A DNA stretch of 64,000 nucleotides from assembly GCA_023957155.1 (NCBI GenBank), contig JAMLHK010000011.1, positions 113,501 through 177,500 on the forward strand, read 5' to 3'. The notes beneath the pieces are model-generated. The model worked only from the letters and a program-made list of their open reading frames with translations, was not told the DNA's origin and ran no database searches. A program made the translations under genes and the position numbers. Source of the DNA: Chitinophagaceae bacterium (GTDB lineage: Bacteria; Bacteroidota; Bacteroidia; Chitinophagales; Chitinophagaceae). This document shows positions 8,264 to 17,724 of this stretch, piece after piece (position 1 is the first letter of the stretch; each line of letters begins with the position of its first letter).

Positions 8264-8878
8264 ATGCTTTTACATGTTCATCCGGATGATCCGCAACCCC
8301 GCCAGATAAAAACGATTGTTGACTGTTTGCGGGACGGCGGTATTATTATTTATCCAACCGATACCATTTACGGGCTGGGATGCGACATCTTTCATCATAA
8401 GGCAGTAGAACGTATTGCCCGCATCAAACAGGTAAGCCCGGAAAAAGCCAATTTTTCATTTATCTGTTATGACCTGAGTGATCTGAGCACATATACCAAA
8501 AGTATAGATACGCCGTTATACCGGGTATTGAAAACCTGCCTACCCGGTCCTTATACTTTTATATTACCGTCAAGCAAAGAAGTACCCAGGATCCTTAAAA
8601 GCAAGAAGAATACCGTGGGCATCAGGGTTCCGGAGAATAATATAGCCAGGCAGATTGTACAGGAACTGGGACATCCTATATTGAGTACTACCCTTCCGGG
8701 TGAAATGGTAGAAGAATATACGGATCCTGAAATTATAGAAGGTAATTTTAATAAACTTGTTGATATTGTTGTAGACGGCGGTATTGGCGGCATGATCCCG
8801 TCTTCGGTAATTGATTGTACCGGTGGTAACCCTGTATTAATAAGAAAAGGCCTGGGAGAATGGCCGGAGCCGGAATGA
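8264..8878 (+). CDS. L-threonylcarbamoyladenylate synthase (TsaC/YrdC/Sua5 type)
   Basis: 204 residues covering one YrdC domain: YPTDTIYGLGCD, RIARIKQ, GPYTFILPSS, KKNTVGIRVPE, PILSTTLPG and VIDCTGGNPVLIRKG. The enzyme makes threonylcarbamoyl-AMP from threonine, bicarbonate and ATP, the first step of t6A37 tRNA modification. The K-x-R/S-x-x-K binding signature is in modified form (IKQVSPEKANFSF), as in the YciO-like branch, so it could be a YciO paralogue instead of the essential TsaC. It lies downstream of the radical SAM gene with no obvious functional link. Confidence 0.8.
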   Translation: MLLHVHPDDPQPRQIKTIVDCLRDGGIIIYPTDTIYGLGCDIFHHKAVERIARIKQVSPEKANFSFICYDLSDLSTYTKSIDTPLYRVLKTCLPGPYTFILPSSKEVPRILKSKKNTVGIRVPENNIARQIVQELGHPILSTTLPGEMVEEYTDPEIIEGNFNKLVDIVVDGGIGGMIPSSVIDCTGGNPVLIRKGLGEWPEPE

Positions 8879-8895
8879 TTTGATGGTAAACGGCT

Positions 8896-9447
8896 TTATT
8901 CGTCTTTGCCTCCTTTTTCCCCGATAAACCAATGCTCCTTATTTTTAAACAGCACATTAAACGTAGTTAGTGAACCGTAAATACGGGTAATATACTGCTG
9001 GAGGTTTACCTTGTCTTCATCACTAAGTTTTTTGTGCGCGTTGATTTGTTGCTCCAATACCCTCAGCCTGTCGCGCAGCATTACTATTTTATGGAAGAAG
9101 ATCTCGATTGGAATTTCCTTTGGCTTCAATGAATCGTCTGCAGGTTGCAGCAGCATCGTACCACCGGTCCATCTATCACCTAAAGGCACTTTTTCTGTTA
9201 AGTCACCCCAAAGCCGCAGTATGTTAAGCAGTGATTTTTCTGTTTCGGAGGTCGTTTCCACTTCTGCTGAAACATTTTCCGGGATTATTTCGTCAAGCTG
9301 CGGATCAGTTTTATTAATTTCTTTTATTCCGTGATGGATAAAAGAGATCAGATATGTTGCATATTTAACGCCTACAATAACGCCGGGACCAAACTGGGTA
9401 TGCTGCAACCGGGTACCAATGCCTGAAGTAAGTTGTTCTTGTTCCAT
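8896..9447 (-). CDS. Conserved protein with Tudor/SH3-like N-terminal segment
   Basis: About 183 residues from the ATG at 9447 (MEQEQL); the frame continues upstream without a credible start. The N-terminal GTRLQHTQFGPGVIVGVKY resembles the small beta-barrel (FGxGxI) at the C-terminus of UvrD/PcrA-type helicases. The rest is charged and helical (LRDRLRVLEQQINAHKKL) and ends KGGKDE. I do not recognise a named family; the FGxGxI barrel suggests a protein- or nucleic-acid-binding adaptor. It is convergent with the TsaC-like gene. Confidence 0.65.
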   Translation of the reverse strand: MEQEQLTSGIGTRLQHTQFGPGVIVGVKYATYLISFIHHGIKEINKTDPQLDEIIPENVSAEVETTSETEKSLLNILRLWGDLTEKVPLGDRWTGGTMLLQPADDSLKPKEIPIEIFFHKIVMLRDRLRVLEQQINAHKKLSDEDKVNLQQYITRIYGSLTTFNVLFKNKEHWFIGEKGGKDE

Positions 9448-9556
9448 ACTACCTGATAATTGAAAGTTAATATTCAAAATAAAGCATTTATGGCAATAAT
9501 TGCTACTTTTATATTTTAACATGAATGGCTTCCGGTCAGTCAGACACTAAACAAAA

Positions 9557-11296
9557 TTGGATTGCGTGAAATTATCAGTAAGGGTTGCCCTGCTTTGTTT
9601 ATGGTTACCGGTGATTTTCTTTTCTCTATGGCTGACGTTTCTGTTTTGCACTAAAAGCTATGATGGTTTTATCGAGTGGCTGGTGGCTGCTCTTCAAAAG
9701 AGCGATAACTGGGTACCTTTTTTCAAAAGCCGGTTTTCTGTCAATATATTTCAATGGGTTAAACCGCTAATAATAGTATTTGATGTGGGCGTGTTGTTTT
9801 TCTCGGGGTGGAATTTGTACAATTATAAAAAGATAGAAGCAGCGGTCCTGCCCTGCGCATCGTTTTTTTGGGGAAAGATTAAAAACGGACTACACTGGTT
9901 TAAAGGATTGCCCCGTTTTGAACGTTCTGTTTTTTGGATCATTACGCTTTTTGCATTTGGAAAGGCACTTTGGTATGACATCGTATTTCCCTTGCAATAT
10001 GATGAAGCCTGGAGCTATAATTATTACATCAGCAATGACCTGTGGCAGAGTTTTTTATTGCCTTCAAATAATCATAAGCTCTTTACATTCGTTGCCTGGT
10101 GGTTTAACCTTCTTCCGTTTGACAAGCTTTTCCTGATCCGGCTTCCTAACGCTTTCGCCGGCGTTTTTCTGTTTATTACCTTCTTTTATTTTACACGAAA
10201 GTATTTCAGCAGCGGAGTGGCACTGCTGGGGCTTGCCTGGCTTGCTACCTGCGTGCCGGTGGCAGGGTACATGACTTCAGCCAGATCTTATATCTATGTT
10301 ATTTTTTTCTCTCTGCTCTTACTTATTCTGTATTTTGAGTCCGATCGTTTTTCCCGGACAAGGTATTTTCTTTTTCCCTTCACATTAACGATCGTGTTGG
10401 GATATTTTTCAAACCCTACCTTTTTCTTTTGCCATTTTATTTTAAGCGTTTACTTTTTTGTCCGGTTGCTGATGCTAAGGCGGTTTAATGTAATGAAGTG
10501 TTTATTTACAGGGAACCTGGCCGCCCTCCCCTTTCTTGGCTTATTGTATACTCCGGATATACTGGGCGGTCATTTTTCGGGATTGTTGGATATAGCATAT
10601 AAGGAAAATAATAATCATAACAATTTTTTTGACAGTATCAGGTTTAATGCAGATTTTCAAACCGGGTTTGAAAACCAGTATATCTTTTTCGTGGTAATAT
10701 TGTTGGTTGGCACCGGGTTACTGCTTACAAAATTTCCAAAACCCAGGGACCTACTTTTTTATGCTGTACTTTCTATTGCCTGGTTACCGGTATATTCACT
10801 CCTGGTACATGATGAAACCTCGAGGCATAAAACGATTTATATAACCATAAGTGTTACACTGGTATTGATGTTTATAATGCAGTCTCTCCTAAATAAATAC
10901 CTGGGAAACAAGTACCTGGTTGTTCTTGTAGCGCTGATCATAACCGGGATAAATACTTTTAATCTCAACCGGCACAGCTGGTTTACCTGGAGTGTTCCTA
11001 TAGACAAAAGTGTGGAGGATGTCAGCCGTGTCTTACTTGACAATCATGCCGGGGATTGCTATGTTATTCCTTTTTATTATAAGCCGGGCATAGAATTTTA
11101 TCATAAGATCAACACAGAAAAAATCAGGTTATATATGGCGGAGGCCAATAGTGTGGATCATGATGAAACGCTTTTTATAAAAAAATACCCGGAGTTTATC
11201 TTAGCGGATCAGGCACAGAAGGATAAGATAATGAAAGACAAATACAGGCTGATTTTTTCCGATGAGTTTATTGCCCTGTATAAATATAGACGATAA
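9557..11296 (+). CDS. GT-C fold membrane glycosyltransferase (PMT/ArnT-like)
   Basis: 579 residues with about eleven hydrophobic segments. After the second segment comes FPLQYDEAWSYNYY, the first-loop D-E motif of GT39/ArnT-type glycosyltransferases that use polyprenyl-phosphate sugars. A soluble C-terminal part (about 500-579) follows the last helix. The acceptor cannot be predicted; lipid A, a glycoprotein or an exopolysaccharide are possible. The start is TTG at 9557; a GTG three codons later is an alternative, and no ATG fits. Confidence 0.78.
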   Translation: MDCVKLSVRVALLCLWLPVIFFSLWLTFLFCTKSYDGFIEWLVAALQKSDNWVPFFKSRFSVNIFQWVKPLIIVFDVGVLFFSGWNLYNYKKIEAAVLPCASFFWGKIKNGLHWFKGLPRFERSVFWIITLFAFGKALWYDIVFPLQYDEAWSYNYYISNDLWQSFLLPSNNHKLFTFVAWWFNLLPFDKLFLIRLPNAFAGVFLFITFFYFTRKYFSSGVALLGLAWLATCVPVAGYMTSARSYIYVIFFSLLLLILYFESDRFSRTRYFLFPFTLTIVLGYFSNPTFFFCHFILSVYFFVRLLMLRRFNVMKCLFTGNLAALPFLGLLYTPDILGGHFSGLLDIAYKENNNHNNFFDSIRFNADFQTGFENQYIFFVVILLVGTGLLLTKFPKPRDLLFYAVLSIAWLPVYSLLVHDETSRHKTIYITISVTLVLMFIMQSLLNKYLGNKYLVVLVALIITGINTFNLNRHSWFTWSVPIDKSVEDVSRVLLDNHAGDCYVIPFYYKPGIEFYHKINTEKIRLYMAEANSVDHDETLFIKKYPEFILADQAQKDKIMKDKYRLIFSDEFIALYKYRR

Positions 11297-11343
11297 CCGG
11301 TAAAGGCTGTTGTTGGTATCGTTTCGGATAGCAGCGCTATGCG

Positions 11344-12423
11344 TTATTTAGGACTTTGCTTTTGTTGTAATGATGCCATTTCGATTCCCAGGTCTTCCAT
11401 TAATTGTATCACGCGTAAGTTTACTTCCTGCTTCAGGGTGTTAAATTCTTCTACCGGAACTGGCGCGGTATAATAGTCGGTCTGAACCAGGTATCCTTGC
11501 TGAACAATGTCGTTCAGGAACAGGTTCCGCTGTTCAATTTTAGGATGTTGTAAAATTTCCCGCATTCCGTCCAGCAGCTGTTGAATTTGTGCCGCCGTTG
11601 TTGTGGTATCCAGTTCCAGCTTTAAATCGGCCCGGCGTTGAGTTCGTAAGCTCAGGTTATCAACGATACTATCCACCATTTGTTTGTTGGGTACACTTAC
11701 GGAGGTTTTGTCGGTGGTGCGTAAGCGCGTGCTTCTGAAGCCGATTTTTTCTACCGTACCGGTTATTTGATGCACTTTAAGTACGTCACCAATCACAAAG
11801 GGCTTATCAAAGAAAATAATGAAAGAAGCAATAATGTTTTCCAGGCTTTCCCTGGCCGATAAGGCCAGCGCCACACCTACAATACCTAAACCCGTAAGCA
11901 GATCCATGATCTGGTAGTGGAAAGCAAACCGGATAACAGTTAATATGCCGGCAATCGTTACAATGGCTTTTAAAAAGTCTTTGAAAAATAAAATGATCTG
12001 GCTTTCGCTTTGCATATTTTCGCCGGCATTGTTTTTCGACATCACTGTGGCCAGGTAATCAATCATCCTGAGCAGCAACCAGAAAAAGGAAATAATTAAA
12101 AGAGCTATTGCTATGCGGTCAACGATGGTTTTTGTATTGGTTTTGTAAAAATCATATTGCAATATTTCAGGGAATTTCAGGTAGGAAAGCGCGATGATCG
12201 CCGTAAGGACAATGATGAAATATTCTAAGGGAGCCAGGATCAGCTTTATAAAAGCCTGGCGGTCTACCTCCCGTCCCATCCTTCGCAGTACATAAATAAT
12301 GGAAGCTGCTATGGGCCGGCTGAAATATTTTTTTAACAGGTAGATACCCAGGATAATAAGACTTACGGTGAGATAATCTCCTATACTGTTATCTAGAATT
12401 ATTCTGTCCAGAAAATCACTCAT
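11344..12423 (-). CDS. MscS-type mechanosensitive ion channel
   Basis: 359 residues: four to five N-terminal transmembrane helices, then the pore-lining helix and beta domain (LGIVGVALALSARESLENIIASF, split here as LGIVGVALALSA and RESLENIIASF; FDKPFVIGDVLKV; VEKIGFRSTRLRTTD; SVPNKQMVDSIVDN). These are the diagnostic MscS motifs. It should open in the inner membrane on hypo-osmotic shock. The upstream gene ends 1 base before its start, so the pair is cotranscribed. Confidence 0.9.
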   Translation of the reverse strand: MSDFLDRIILDNSIGDYLTVSLIILGIYLLKKYFSRPIAASIIYVLRRMGREVDRQAFIKLILAPLEYFIIVLTAIIALSYLKFPEILQYDFYKTNTKTIVDRIAIALLIISFFWLLLRMIDYLATVMSKNNAGENMQSESQIILFFKDFLKAIVTIAGILTVIRFAFHYQIMDLLTGLGIVGVALALSARESLENIIASFIIFFDKPFVIGDVLKVHQITGTVEKIGFRSTRLRTTDKTSVSVPNKQMVDSIVDNLSLRTQRRADLKLELDTTTTAAQIQQLLDGMREILQHPKIEQRNLFLNDIVQQGYLVQTDYYTAPVPVEEFNTLKQEVNLRVIQLMEDLGIEMASLQQKQSPK

Positions 12424-12424
12424 A

Positions 12425-13270
12425 TTACGGCTCTTTTGTAAAAGGGAACAAGGTTATTCCCGAATCATTAAGTACAAAAATTCCCTGTTGCGTAATGCAT
12501 ATTTTTTTCGCTTCCTGTATGGTTGCGGGAAGCCGCACTTCTTTTAGATCCAGTGTTCCGGGTATGTAGCTTACCAGTTTATTTTTCCGGCGACCGGTTA
12601 TGGTCTTGCCGGTTACCTGTAAGTCGCTGATACCGGGTAGTGCAATCGTATTTTTGAGTGCACCATAATAATCAAAGATAAACAACCCGTTTACTATATC
12701 ATATACATATACAAACCCATCCCGGTCTATGATCTTACCCGGGGCGGGTGTTATATCCAATACCTGTCGTAAATCGGTCGTTTCGCTGAGTAATCTCCCC
12801 GTTTCATCTATCTTTTTGAGCTTTGCCGATTGTTCGTCAAAGATCCAGATATTGTTATCATAGGCAAGTCCTATCGCTTTTGCCTGGAAAATACCCAACT
12901 TTCTTAAGTCTATCAGGTTTATCCTGTTCAGGTAACGATCAAGCATTACAATCGTGGAGAAATCTTTATAATACAGCAGTACTTTCATCGGGTTGGTTGC
13001 ATCTACGGCATATATATTTCCGTAGCGGCGAACGTCATTAAAAACATTTAATGAATCACCCCGGTCATTGTATTTTATTAAAAGCCCGCCGGGAGAAAGC
13101 ACATACACGTTGCCCAGGTTATCGGCGGTGAACTGCTTTGCTTTTCCGGTATAAATGGAAACAGTCCGGGCAAGGTTAAGGCTGTCTTCTCCGGGTATTA
13201 CGTTGCCTGTTTGCGACCGGATCTGCAAAGTGATCGTACATAATAATATATTCAGAAGGATATTGCGCAT
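12425..13270 (-). CDS. Secreted beta-propeller-like protein of unknown function
   Basis: 281 residues with an N-terminal signal peptide (ILLNILLCTITLQIRSQ). The mature part has repeated 40-45 residue units of the type xxxDxxGNVYVLSPGGLLIKYNDRG, typical of NHL/six-bladed propellers. It sits between lpxH (stop and start share one base) and the MscS gene (1-base gap), so lpxH, this gene and mscS form a tight operon. Function unknown; the context suggests an envelope role. Confidence 0.7.
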   Translation of the reverse strand: MRNILLNILLCTITLQIRSQTGNVIPGEDSLNLARTVSIYTGKAKQFTADNLGNVYVLSPGGLLIKYNDRGDSLNVFNDVRRYGNIYAVDATNPMKVLLYYKDFSTIVMLDRYLNRINLIDLRKLGIFQAKAIGLAYDNNIWIFDEQSAKLKKIDETGRLLSETTDLRQVLDITPAPGKIIDRDGFVYVYDIVNGLFIFDYYGALKNTIALPGISDLQVTGKTITGRRKNKLVSYIPGTLDLKEVRLPATIQEAKKICITQQGIFVLNDSGITLFPFTKEP

Positions 13271-14028
13271 CAGGCTTCAAAATATTTCAGTTTAATATGT
13301 TGCCCGTCAAAAACGGCATAGCTGTAGTAGCGTATCCAGTCGCCGAGGTTGATATACCGGCTGCCGCCATCTAAGGTAAAGTCAATCGGAAGATGCCGGT
13401 GCCCGAAAATAAAAAAGTCGTAATGTTTCTTCCGGATCACTTCCTTACAATAACTGATCAGCCATTCTTTTTCTTCCCCTAAAAACCGGGCATCATCTTC
13501 TCCGGTAACCGCTCTGCTGCTTTTACTGGACCAGCCGGCAATACCCATACCTATATATGGAGGCAGTATACCAAACAGCCACTGGAAGGTTTTATTACGG
13601 AATATTTTCTTTAGGAATTTGTATCCTTTATCGCCGGGTCCCAGCCCATCGCCGTGCCCGATTAAGAATTTTTTGTTGTTGAATTCAAAGTCCTGGGGTT
13701 CATAAAATACGGGGATATTCAGCTCTTTTTCAAAGTACCCGCTCATCCACATATCATGATTGCCTACAAAGAAGTAAAGTGGAATGCCACTGTCTGTAAG
13801 TTCCGCCATTTTACCGAGGATGCGGACGAATCCTTTGGGAACGACTTTTTTGTATTCATACCAGAAATCAAACAGGTCTCCCACGATGAAAATAGCGGCA
13901 GCATCTTCTTTTACCTGGGATAGGAAGCGGACGATTTTTTTTTCCCGGGCCAAGCTTGTGGCATGGTCCGGGGCGCCGAGGTGAAAATCAGAAAGAAAAT
14001 ATATATTTTTTCCTGTAGGTACCTGCAT
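13270..14028 (-). CDS. lpxH: UDP-2,3-diacylglucosamine hydrolase (LpxH-type)
   Basis: 252-residue calcineurin-like phosphoesterase: SDFHLGAPD, GDLFDFWYEY, GNHDMW, IGHGDGLGPGDKGYK and FGHRHLPID supply the dimetal ligands. The GDG...KGYKFLKKIFRN insertion and WSSKSSR segment identify the LpxH branch instead of generic phosphatases. It splits UDP-diacylglucosamine to lipid X, the fourth step of lipid A synthesis, at the inner membrane. First gene of the operon with the propeller and MscS genes. Confidence 0.9.
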   Translation of the reverse strand: MQVPTGKNIYFLSDFHLGAPDHATSLAREKKIVRFLSQVKEDAAAIFIVGDLFDFWYEYKKVVPKGFVRILGKMAELTDSGIPLYFFVGNHDMWMSGYFEKELNIPVFYEPQDFEFNNKKFLIGHGDGLGPGDKGYKFLKKIFRNKTFQWLFGILPPYIGMGIAGWSSKSSRAVTGEDDARFLGEEKEWLISYCKEVIRKKHYDFFIFGHRHLPIDFTLDGGSRYINLGDWIRYYSYAVFDGQHIKLKYFEA

Positions 14029-14080
14029 TTATACAAGATAAAATGAAATATTTCAGTTTCTCCTCAAAAAAATAAACAGA

Positions 14081-16171
14081 TCAGGACTCCGGTATATTTT
14101 CAGCCGGAGCAACGCTGGCATTAACATCTCCCTGCGCTCCATTGGAGCCGGTTTGTTCATCCTGCTGATGATGAAGATCATGTACCACATCGGCAGGCTT
14201 CTTTTCTTCAAAGGGACGTTTACCGATCAGCTGCTCCAGGTCGCTTTGAAAAAGAACCTCGCGGGTCAGCAGCTCTTTTGCAATCACTTCAACCTGATGT
14301 TTCTTATCCTGCAATAGTTTTTTGGTTCTGGTATATTCCTCATCAATCAGGATTCTTACTTCTTCGTCAATTATTTTACCGGTTTCTTCGCTAAAAGGCT
14401 TGGTAAAATAATTTTCCTGCTGGGGATCGTAATAGCTGATATTGCCCAGCTTATCATTCATACCGTACATGGTAATCATCGAATAAGCAATTTTTGTTAC
14501 CTGTTGTAAGTCATTGCTGGCGCCGGTAGAAATTTTTCCGAAGAAAATTTCTTCACTCGCCCTGCCGCCGAGGGTCATGGCGATCTGGTCTCTCAACTGG
14601 TCGGTATTATAAAGAAACTGTTCTTTGGGGGTGTACTGGGCATACCCGAGGGCAGCCGTACCACGGGGTACAATAGTTACTTTTAGTAAAGGATAAGCAT
14701 GTTCGAGATACCATCCACAGATGGCATGCCCGGCTTCATGGTAGGCAATAATTTCTTTTTCATCGGGAGAAATTATTTTGTTTTTCTTTTCCAGCCCGCC
14801 GATCACACGGTCTATCGCATCCTGAAAGTCGTCCATTTCCACTTCCGTTTTTCCTTTACGGGCGGCAATCAATGCGGCTTCATTGCATACATTGGCAATA
14901 TCTGCACCTGCAAAGCCGGGCGTTTGTTCGGCAAGCTTTAACACGTCCAGCTTGGCCGATTTCCTGATGGGTTTTAAGTGTACATTAAAGATCTCTTCTC
15001 TCCCTTTTACATCCGGCTTATCAATAGTGATTTGCCTGTCGAACCGCCCGGGACGTAATAATGCGCTGTCCAGCACATCGGGCCTGTTGGTGGCAGCAAG
15101 GATAATGATACCACTGTCTGTACCGAATCCGTCCATTTCTACCAGCAGCTGGTTCAGCGTGTTTTCTCTTTCATCATTGCTCATCATCATATTCTTTCCT
15201 CTGGCCCTTCCGATAGCATCAATTTCATCAATGAAGATGATACACGGTGCTTTTTCCCTGGCTTGTTTAAACAGATCTCTTACCCGGCTTGCCCCAACAC
15301 CAACAAACATTTCTACAAAATCGGAGCCGCTCAGGCTGAAAAAAGGTACCTGGGCCTCTCCGGCCATGGCTTTTGCCAGCAGCGTTTTACCGGTGCCGGG
15401 AGAGCCGACCAATAATGCGCCTTTGGGAATTTTACCACCGAGAGAGGTATATTTTTTGGGGTTCTTTAAAAAGTCCACGATTTCCATCACTTCCTGTTTG
15501 GCCTCTTCCAGTCCGGCCACATCGGCGAAAGTAATGTTCACTTTTGTTCCTTTCTCAAATAAGGTAGCTTTTGACTTTCCGATACTGAAAATACCGCCGG
15601 GGCCACCTCCCCCACCGGGGCCGCCTACCTTCCGCATCATTAAGATAAACAGCAGGGCAAACATCAGTAACGGGAAAATATAGCTTAGTAAGGATCCGAA
15701 CCATTCGGGATCACTCACAATTTTAAGGGGTACTTCTTTTACCTGGGGGTGTTCTTTATAAAATTCGGCAAGCGTTGTACCTGTGTAGGTTTTTGCGTCA
15801 GGAACCTCAAACTGAAAATGAGGACCCTCGGTTTTGGATATAATAGACCACCTGTCGCCTAAAAGATCTTTGTAAATGGGTTTACTCAGACTGTCTTTGC
15901 TGATATATACCCTGACTATATCCTTATTGCGAACCAGCTCTAACTTTTGAATATCATTTTTAACGAGCATTTCGTTACGGAACTGCAAATCTGAAATCGG
16001 GGTTGCTGTGGGGGTTGCCCCGTTATATAGCTGGTATCCTACCAGTAACAGGGCTACAATACCATAAACCCAGTAAATGCTGAACTTAGGGCCTGGTCGT
16101 TTAGACTTATCATCCCCTTCCGTTCGCTTTTTGAATGCCGGTATTTTATCCTGATTATTGTTCTGTGCCAT
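14081..16171 (-). CDS. ftsH: ATP-dependent zinc metalloprotease FtsH
   Basis: 696 residues. Two transmembrane helices (about 31-46 and 161-178) bracket a periplasmic domain; a Gly-rich linker follows. The AAA+ module has Walker A GSPGTGKT (about residue 257), Walker B IIFIDEIDAIG and the pore loop FVEMFVGVGASRVRDLF. The C-terminal M41 peptidase has HEAGH at about 478. The C-terminal tail is Gln/Glu/Pro-rich, as in other Bacteroidota. FtsH degrades misfolded membrane proteins and regulators. The rsfS gene lies upstream on the same strand, the usual Bacteroidota pairing. Confidence 0.97.
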   Translation of the reverse strand: MAQNNNQDKIPAFKKRTEGDDKSKRPGPKFSIYWVYGIVALLLVGYQLYNGATPTATPISDLQFRNEMLVKNDIQKLELVRNKDIVRVYISKDSLSKPIYKDLLGDRWSIISKTEGPHFQFEVPDAKTYTGTTLAEFYKEHPQVKEVPLKIVSDPEWFGSLLSYIFPLLMFALLFILMMRKVGGPGGGGGPGGIFSIGKSKATLFEKGTKVNITFADVAGLEEAKQEVMEIVDFLKNPKKYTSLGGKIPKGALLVGSPGTGKTLLAKAMAGEAQVPFFSLSGSDFVEMFVGVGASRVRDLFKQAREKAPCIIFIDEIDAIGRARGKNMMMSNDERENTLNQLLVEMDGFGTDSGIIILAATNRPDVLDSALLRPGRFDRQITIDKPDVKGREEIFNVHLKPIRKSAKLDVLKLAEQTPGFAGADIANVCNEAALIAARKGKTEVEMDDFQDAIDRVIGGLEKKNKIISPDEKEIIAYHEAGHAICGWYLEHAYPLLKVTIVPRGTAALGYAQYTPKEQFLYNTDQLRDQIAMTLGGRASEEIFFGKISTGASNDLQQVTKIAYSMITMYGMNDKLGNISYYDPQQENYFTKPFSEETGKIIDEEVRILIDEEYTRTKKLLQDKKHQVEVIAKELLTREVLFQSDLEQLIGKRPFEEKKPADVVHDLHHQQDEQTGSNGAQGDVNASVAPAENIPES

Positions 16172-16260
16172 AAAATTCTATACTTAAATCATTTAAATTA
16201 TAATAAAAACCGGATTTCCGGCTAACTAAAATAGCGTCTGTTTTGTATTTGTTAATCAGG

Positions 16261-16662
16261 TCATGATTCGTGTTCAACAAGACCTCCGTCATTCCACATT
16301 TCTTCCAGCTTATAAAACTTACGGGTTTCCGGCTGAAAAATATGTACCACAATATTTACATAGTCAATCAATACCCATTGAAGCGCCTGATGGCCTTCAT
16401 GCCGGTAAGGCAATTCGCCGGTTTGTATTTTCACTTCATGTTCAATGGTATCGGCAATGGTTCTTACCTGTATATTGCTGGGAGCTTCACAGACTATAAA
16501 AAAGTCTGCAACGGCTTCAGGGATTTTTCGTAAATCCAGCGAAATAATATTTTCTCCTTTTTTTTGACGGATGGCGCTGATGATGATCTTAAATAACTTA
16601 CTATTCCTCGTCAACCTGGCTGCACGTTTGGGCCGTGCAGTTAACACCTGTAATGCTGCCAA
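16261..16662 (-). CDS. rsfS: Ribosomal silencing factor RsfS (Iojap family)
   Basis: Binds ribosomal protein L14 and blocks subunit joining in starvation. KGENIISLDLRKIPEAVADFFIVCEA, given here by its halves KGENIISLDLRKI and ADFFIVCEA, then IQVRTIADTIEHEV, GHQALQWVLIDYVNIVVHIF and YKLEEMW are the family blocks. The longest frame opens with TTG at 16662; a second TTG at 16614 gives MTRNSKLFKIIISAI, closer to the normal N-terminus. There is no in-frame ATG upstream of the domain, so the gene starts at a rare codon or has a sequence error near its start. ftsH follows 89 bases downstream. Confidence 0.9.
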   Translation of the reverse strand: MAALQVLTARPKRAARLTRNSKLFKIIISAIRQKKGENIISLDLRKIPEAVADFFIVCEAPSNIQVRTIADTIEHEVKIQTGELPYRHEGHQALQWVLIDYVNIVVHIFQPETRKFYKLEEMWNDGGLVEHES

Positions 16663-16797
16663 TAGAAATCAATTTTAGATTTGCCCTTTTTCAGGGGTGA
16701 TTTAGTTTTAATTTAAATAAAGCAATGTGATATAACTGCTTATTGTTTTATGATTATATAACTTGCTCAAAAATAGTAATTAATTCGGTATTCTCTT

Positions 16798-17544
16798 ATG
16801 CAATCCTTCGGACAGTCTTTTACCGTATTACCTCAGGTTGACAGTACCAACAACTATGCCATGCAACAGGTTCATGCCCGTTTGGCAAAGCATGGGGATA
16901 CCTGGTTTGCATTGGATCAAACCAGCGGAAAAGGGCAGAGAGGTAAGACCTGGCAGAGTAGTGTTGGAGAAAATATAATAATGAGTATTGTTTTAACCCC
17001 ATCCTTTTTACTTCCTGTACATACTTTCTTATTAAATGCGGCTGTTTCATTGGGCGCGTATGATTTTTTTAACAAATATGCAGGAAATGAAACCTGTATA
17101 AAATGGCCGAACGATATATTCTGGGGTGACAGAAAGGCAGGAGGCATATTAATAGAAAATAGCATGCAATCTAACAACTGGTTATTTGCAGTTGCCGGGT
17201 TGGGTATTAATATTAACCAGCGCCATTTTGGGGAAGGTATATCCGGGGTTACATCGCTCCGGTTAATTACCGGGAAAAGCCATGATGTTCTGGAGCTGGC
17301 ACGGGAGCTGTGCTGTTTCCTGGAGCAGCGGTATAAGATGCTGGAATCCGGAAATGAAGCCCTGATTTTGCAGAACTACCGGCAGGCAATGTATAAGCTG
17401 AATAAACGGGTGAAGTTTAAAACCGGGAGTATATACCGCGAGGCCGTGGTAAAAGGAGTAAGCCCCGATGGGCTGCTGGTGGTGGAAACGGGTGATAAAG
17501 GAGAAGAAAAATGGCCATGGGGAACCGTAGAATGGGTGCTTTGA
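16798..17544 (+). CDS. birA: Biotin-[acetyl-CoA-carboxylase] ligase BirA (catalytic type)
   Basis: 248 residues. DSTNNYAMQ, DQTSGKGQRGKTWQSS (the GRGRxGR-like adenylation loop), KWPNDIFWGDRKAGGILIE and AVAGLGININ are the biotin protein ligase signatures. There is no N-terminal helix-turn-helix, so unlike E. coli BirA it cannot repress biotin genes. It joins biotin to a lysine on acetyl-CoA carboxylase BCCP. It is transcribed away from rsfS; the 135 bases between them are AT-rich and should hold both promoters, though no strong TAnnTTTG box is seen. Confidence 0.93.
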   Translation: MQSFGQSFTVLPQVDSTNNYAMQQVHARLAKHGDTWFALDQTSGKGQRGKTWQSSVGENIIMSIVLTPSFLLPVHTFLLNAAVSLGAYDFFNKYAGNETCIKWPNDIFWGDRKAGGILIENSMQSNNWLFAVAGLGININQRHFGEGISGVTSLRLITGKSHDVLELARELCCFLEQRYKMLESGNEALILQNYRQAMYKLNKRVKFKTGSIYREAVVKGVSPDGLLVVETGDKGEEKWPWGTVEWVL

Positions 17545-17638
17545 TCCATGCCGATTATTTCTTATCCTGCTGTTGTTAAGAGTAAGTAAAATGGAAGATC
17601 AATTTTCTGCCAATCCCTGCAGATCAATTGAGTTTTGC

Positions 17639-17680
17639 GGGGACTCTGCCCGGCAGATCCCCGTTATTTGTTTTTTGCTC
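17639..17680 (+). terminator. Intrinsic terminator after birA
   Basis: A hairpin GGGGA-(C)-TCTGC / loop CCG / GCAGA-TCCCC is followed by the T-rich run GTTATTTGTTTTTTG. The stem has 10 base pairs with one bulge. It is well placed to end birA transcripts and separates them from the convergent rho gene. A 12-base direct repeat (ATTGATTTGCTTC-like) lies just downstream, with no evident role. Confidence 0.7.
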
Positions 17681-17724
17681 TATTGATTTGCTTCATTGAT
17701 TTGCTTCGCGGTATTTTTGTATGA

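Noticed and set aside
14883-15683. 266-codon open frame antisense to ftsH
   Set aside because: It lies opposite the conserved AAA+ region of ftsH, has Ser/Pro/Ile-rich shadow composition and no start context.
17684-17712. Tandem ATTGATTTGCTTC repeat as a regulatory or CRISPR-like element
   Set aside because: Only two units with no spacer; too short to interpret, probably slippage after the terminator.
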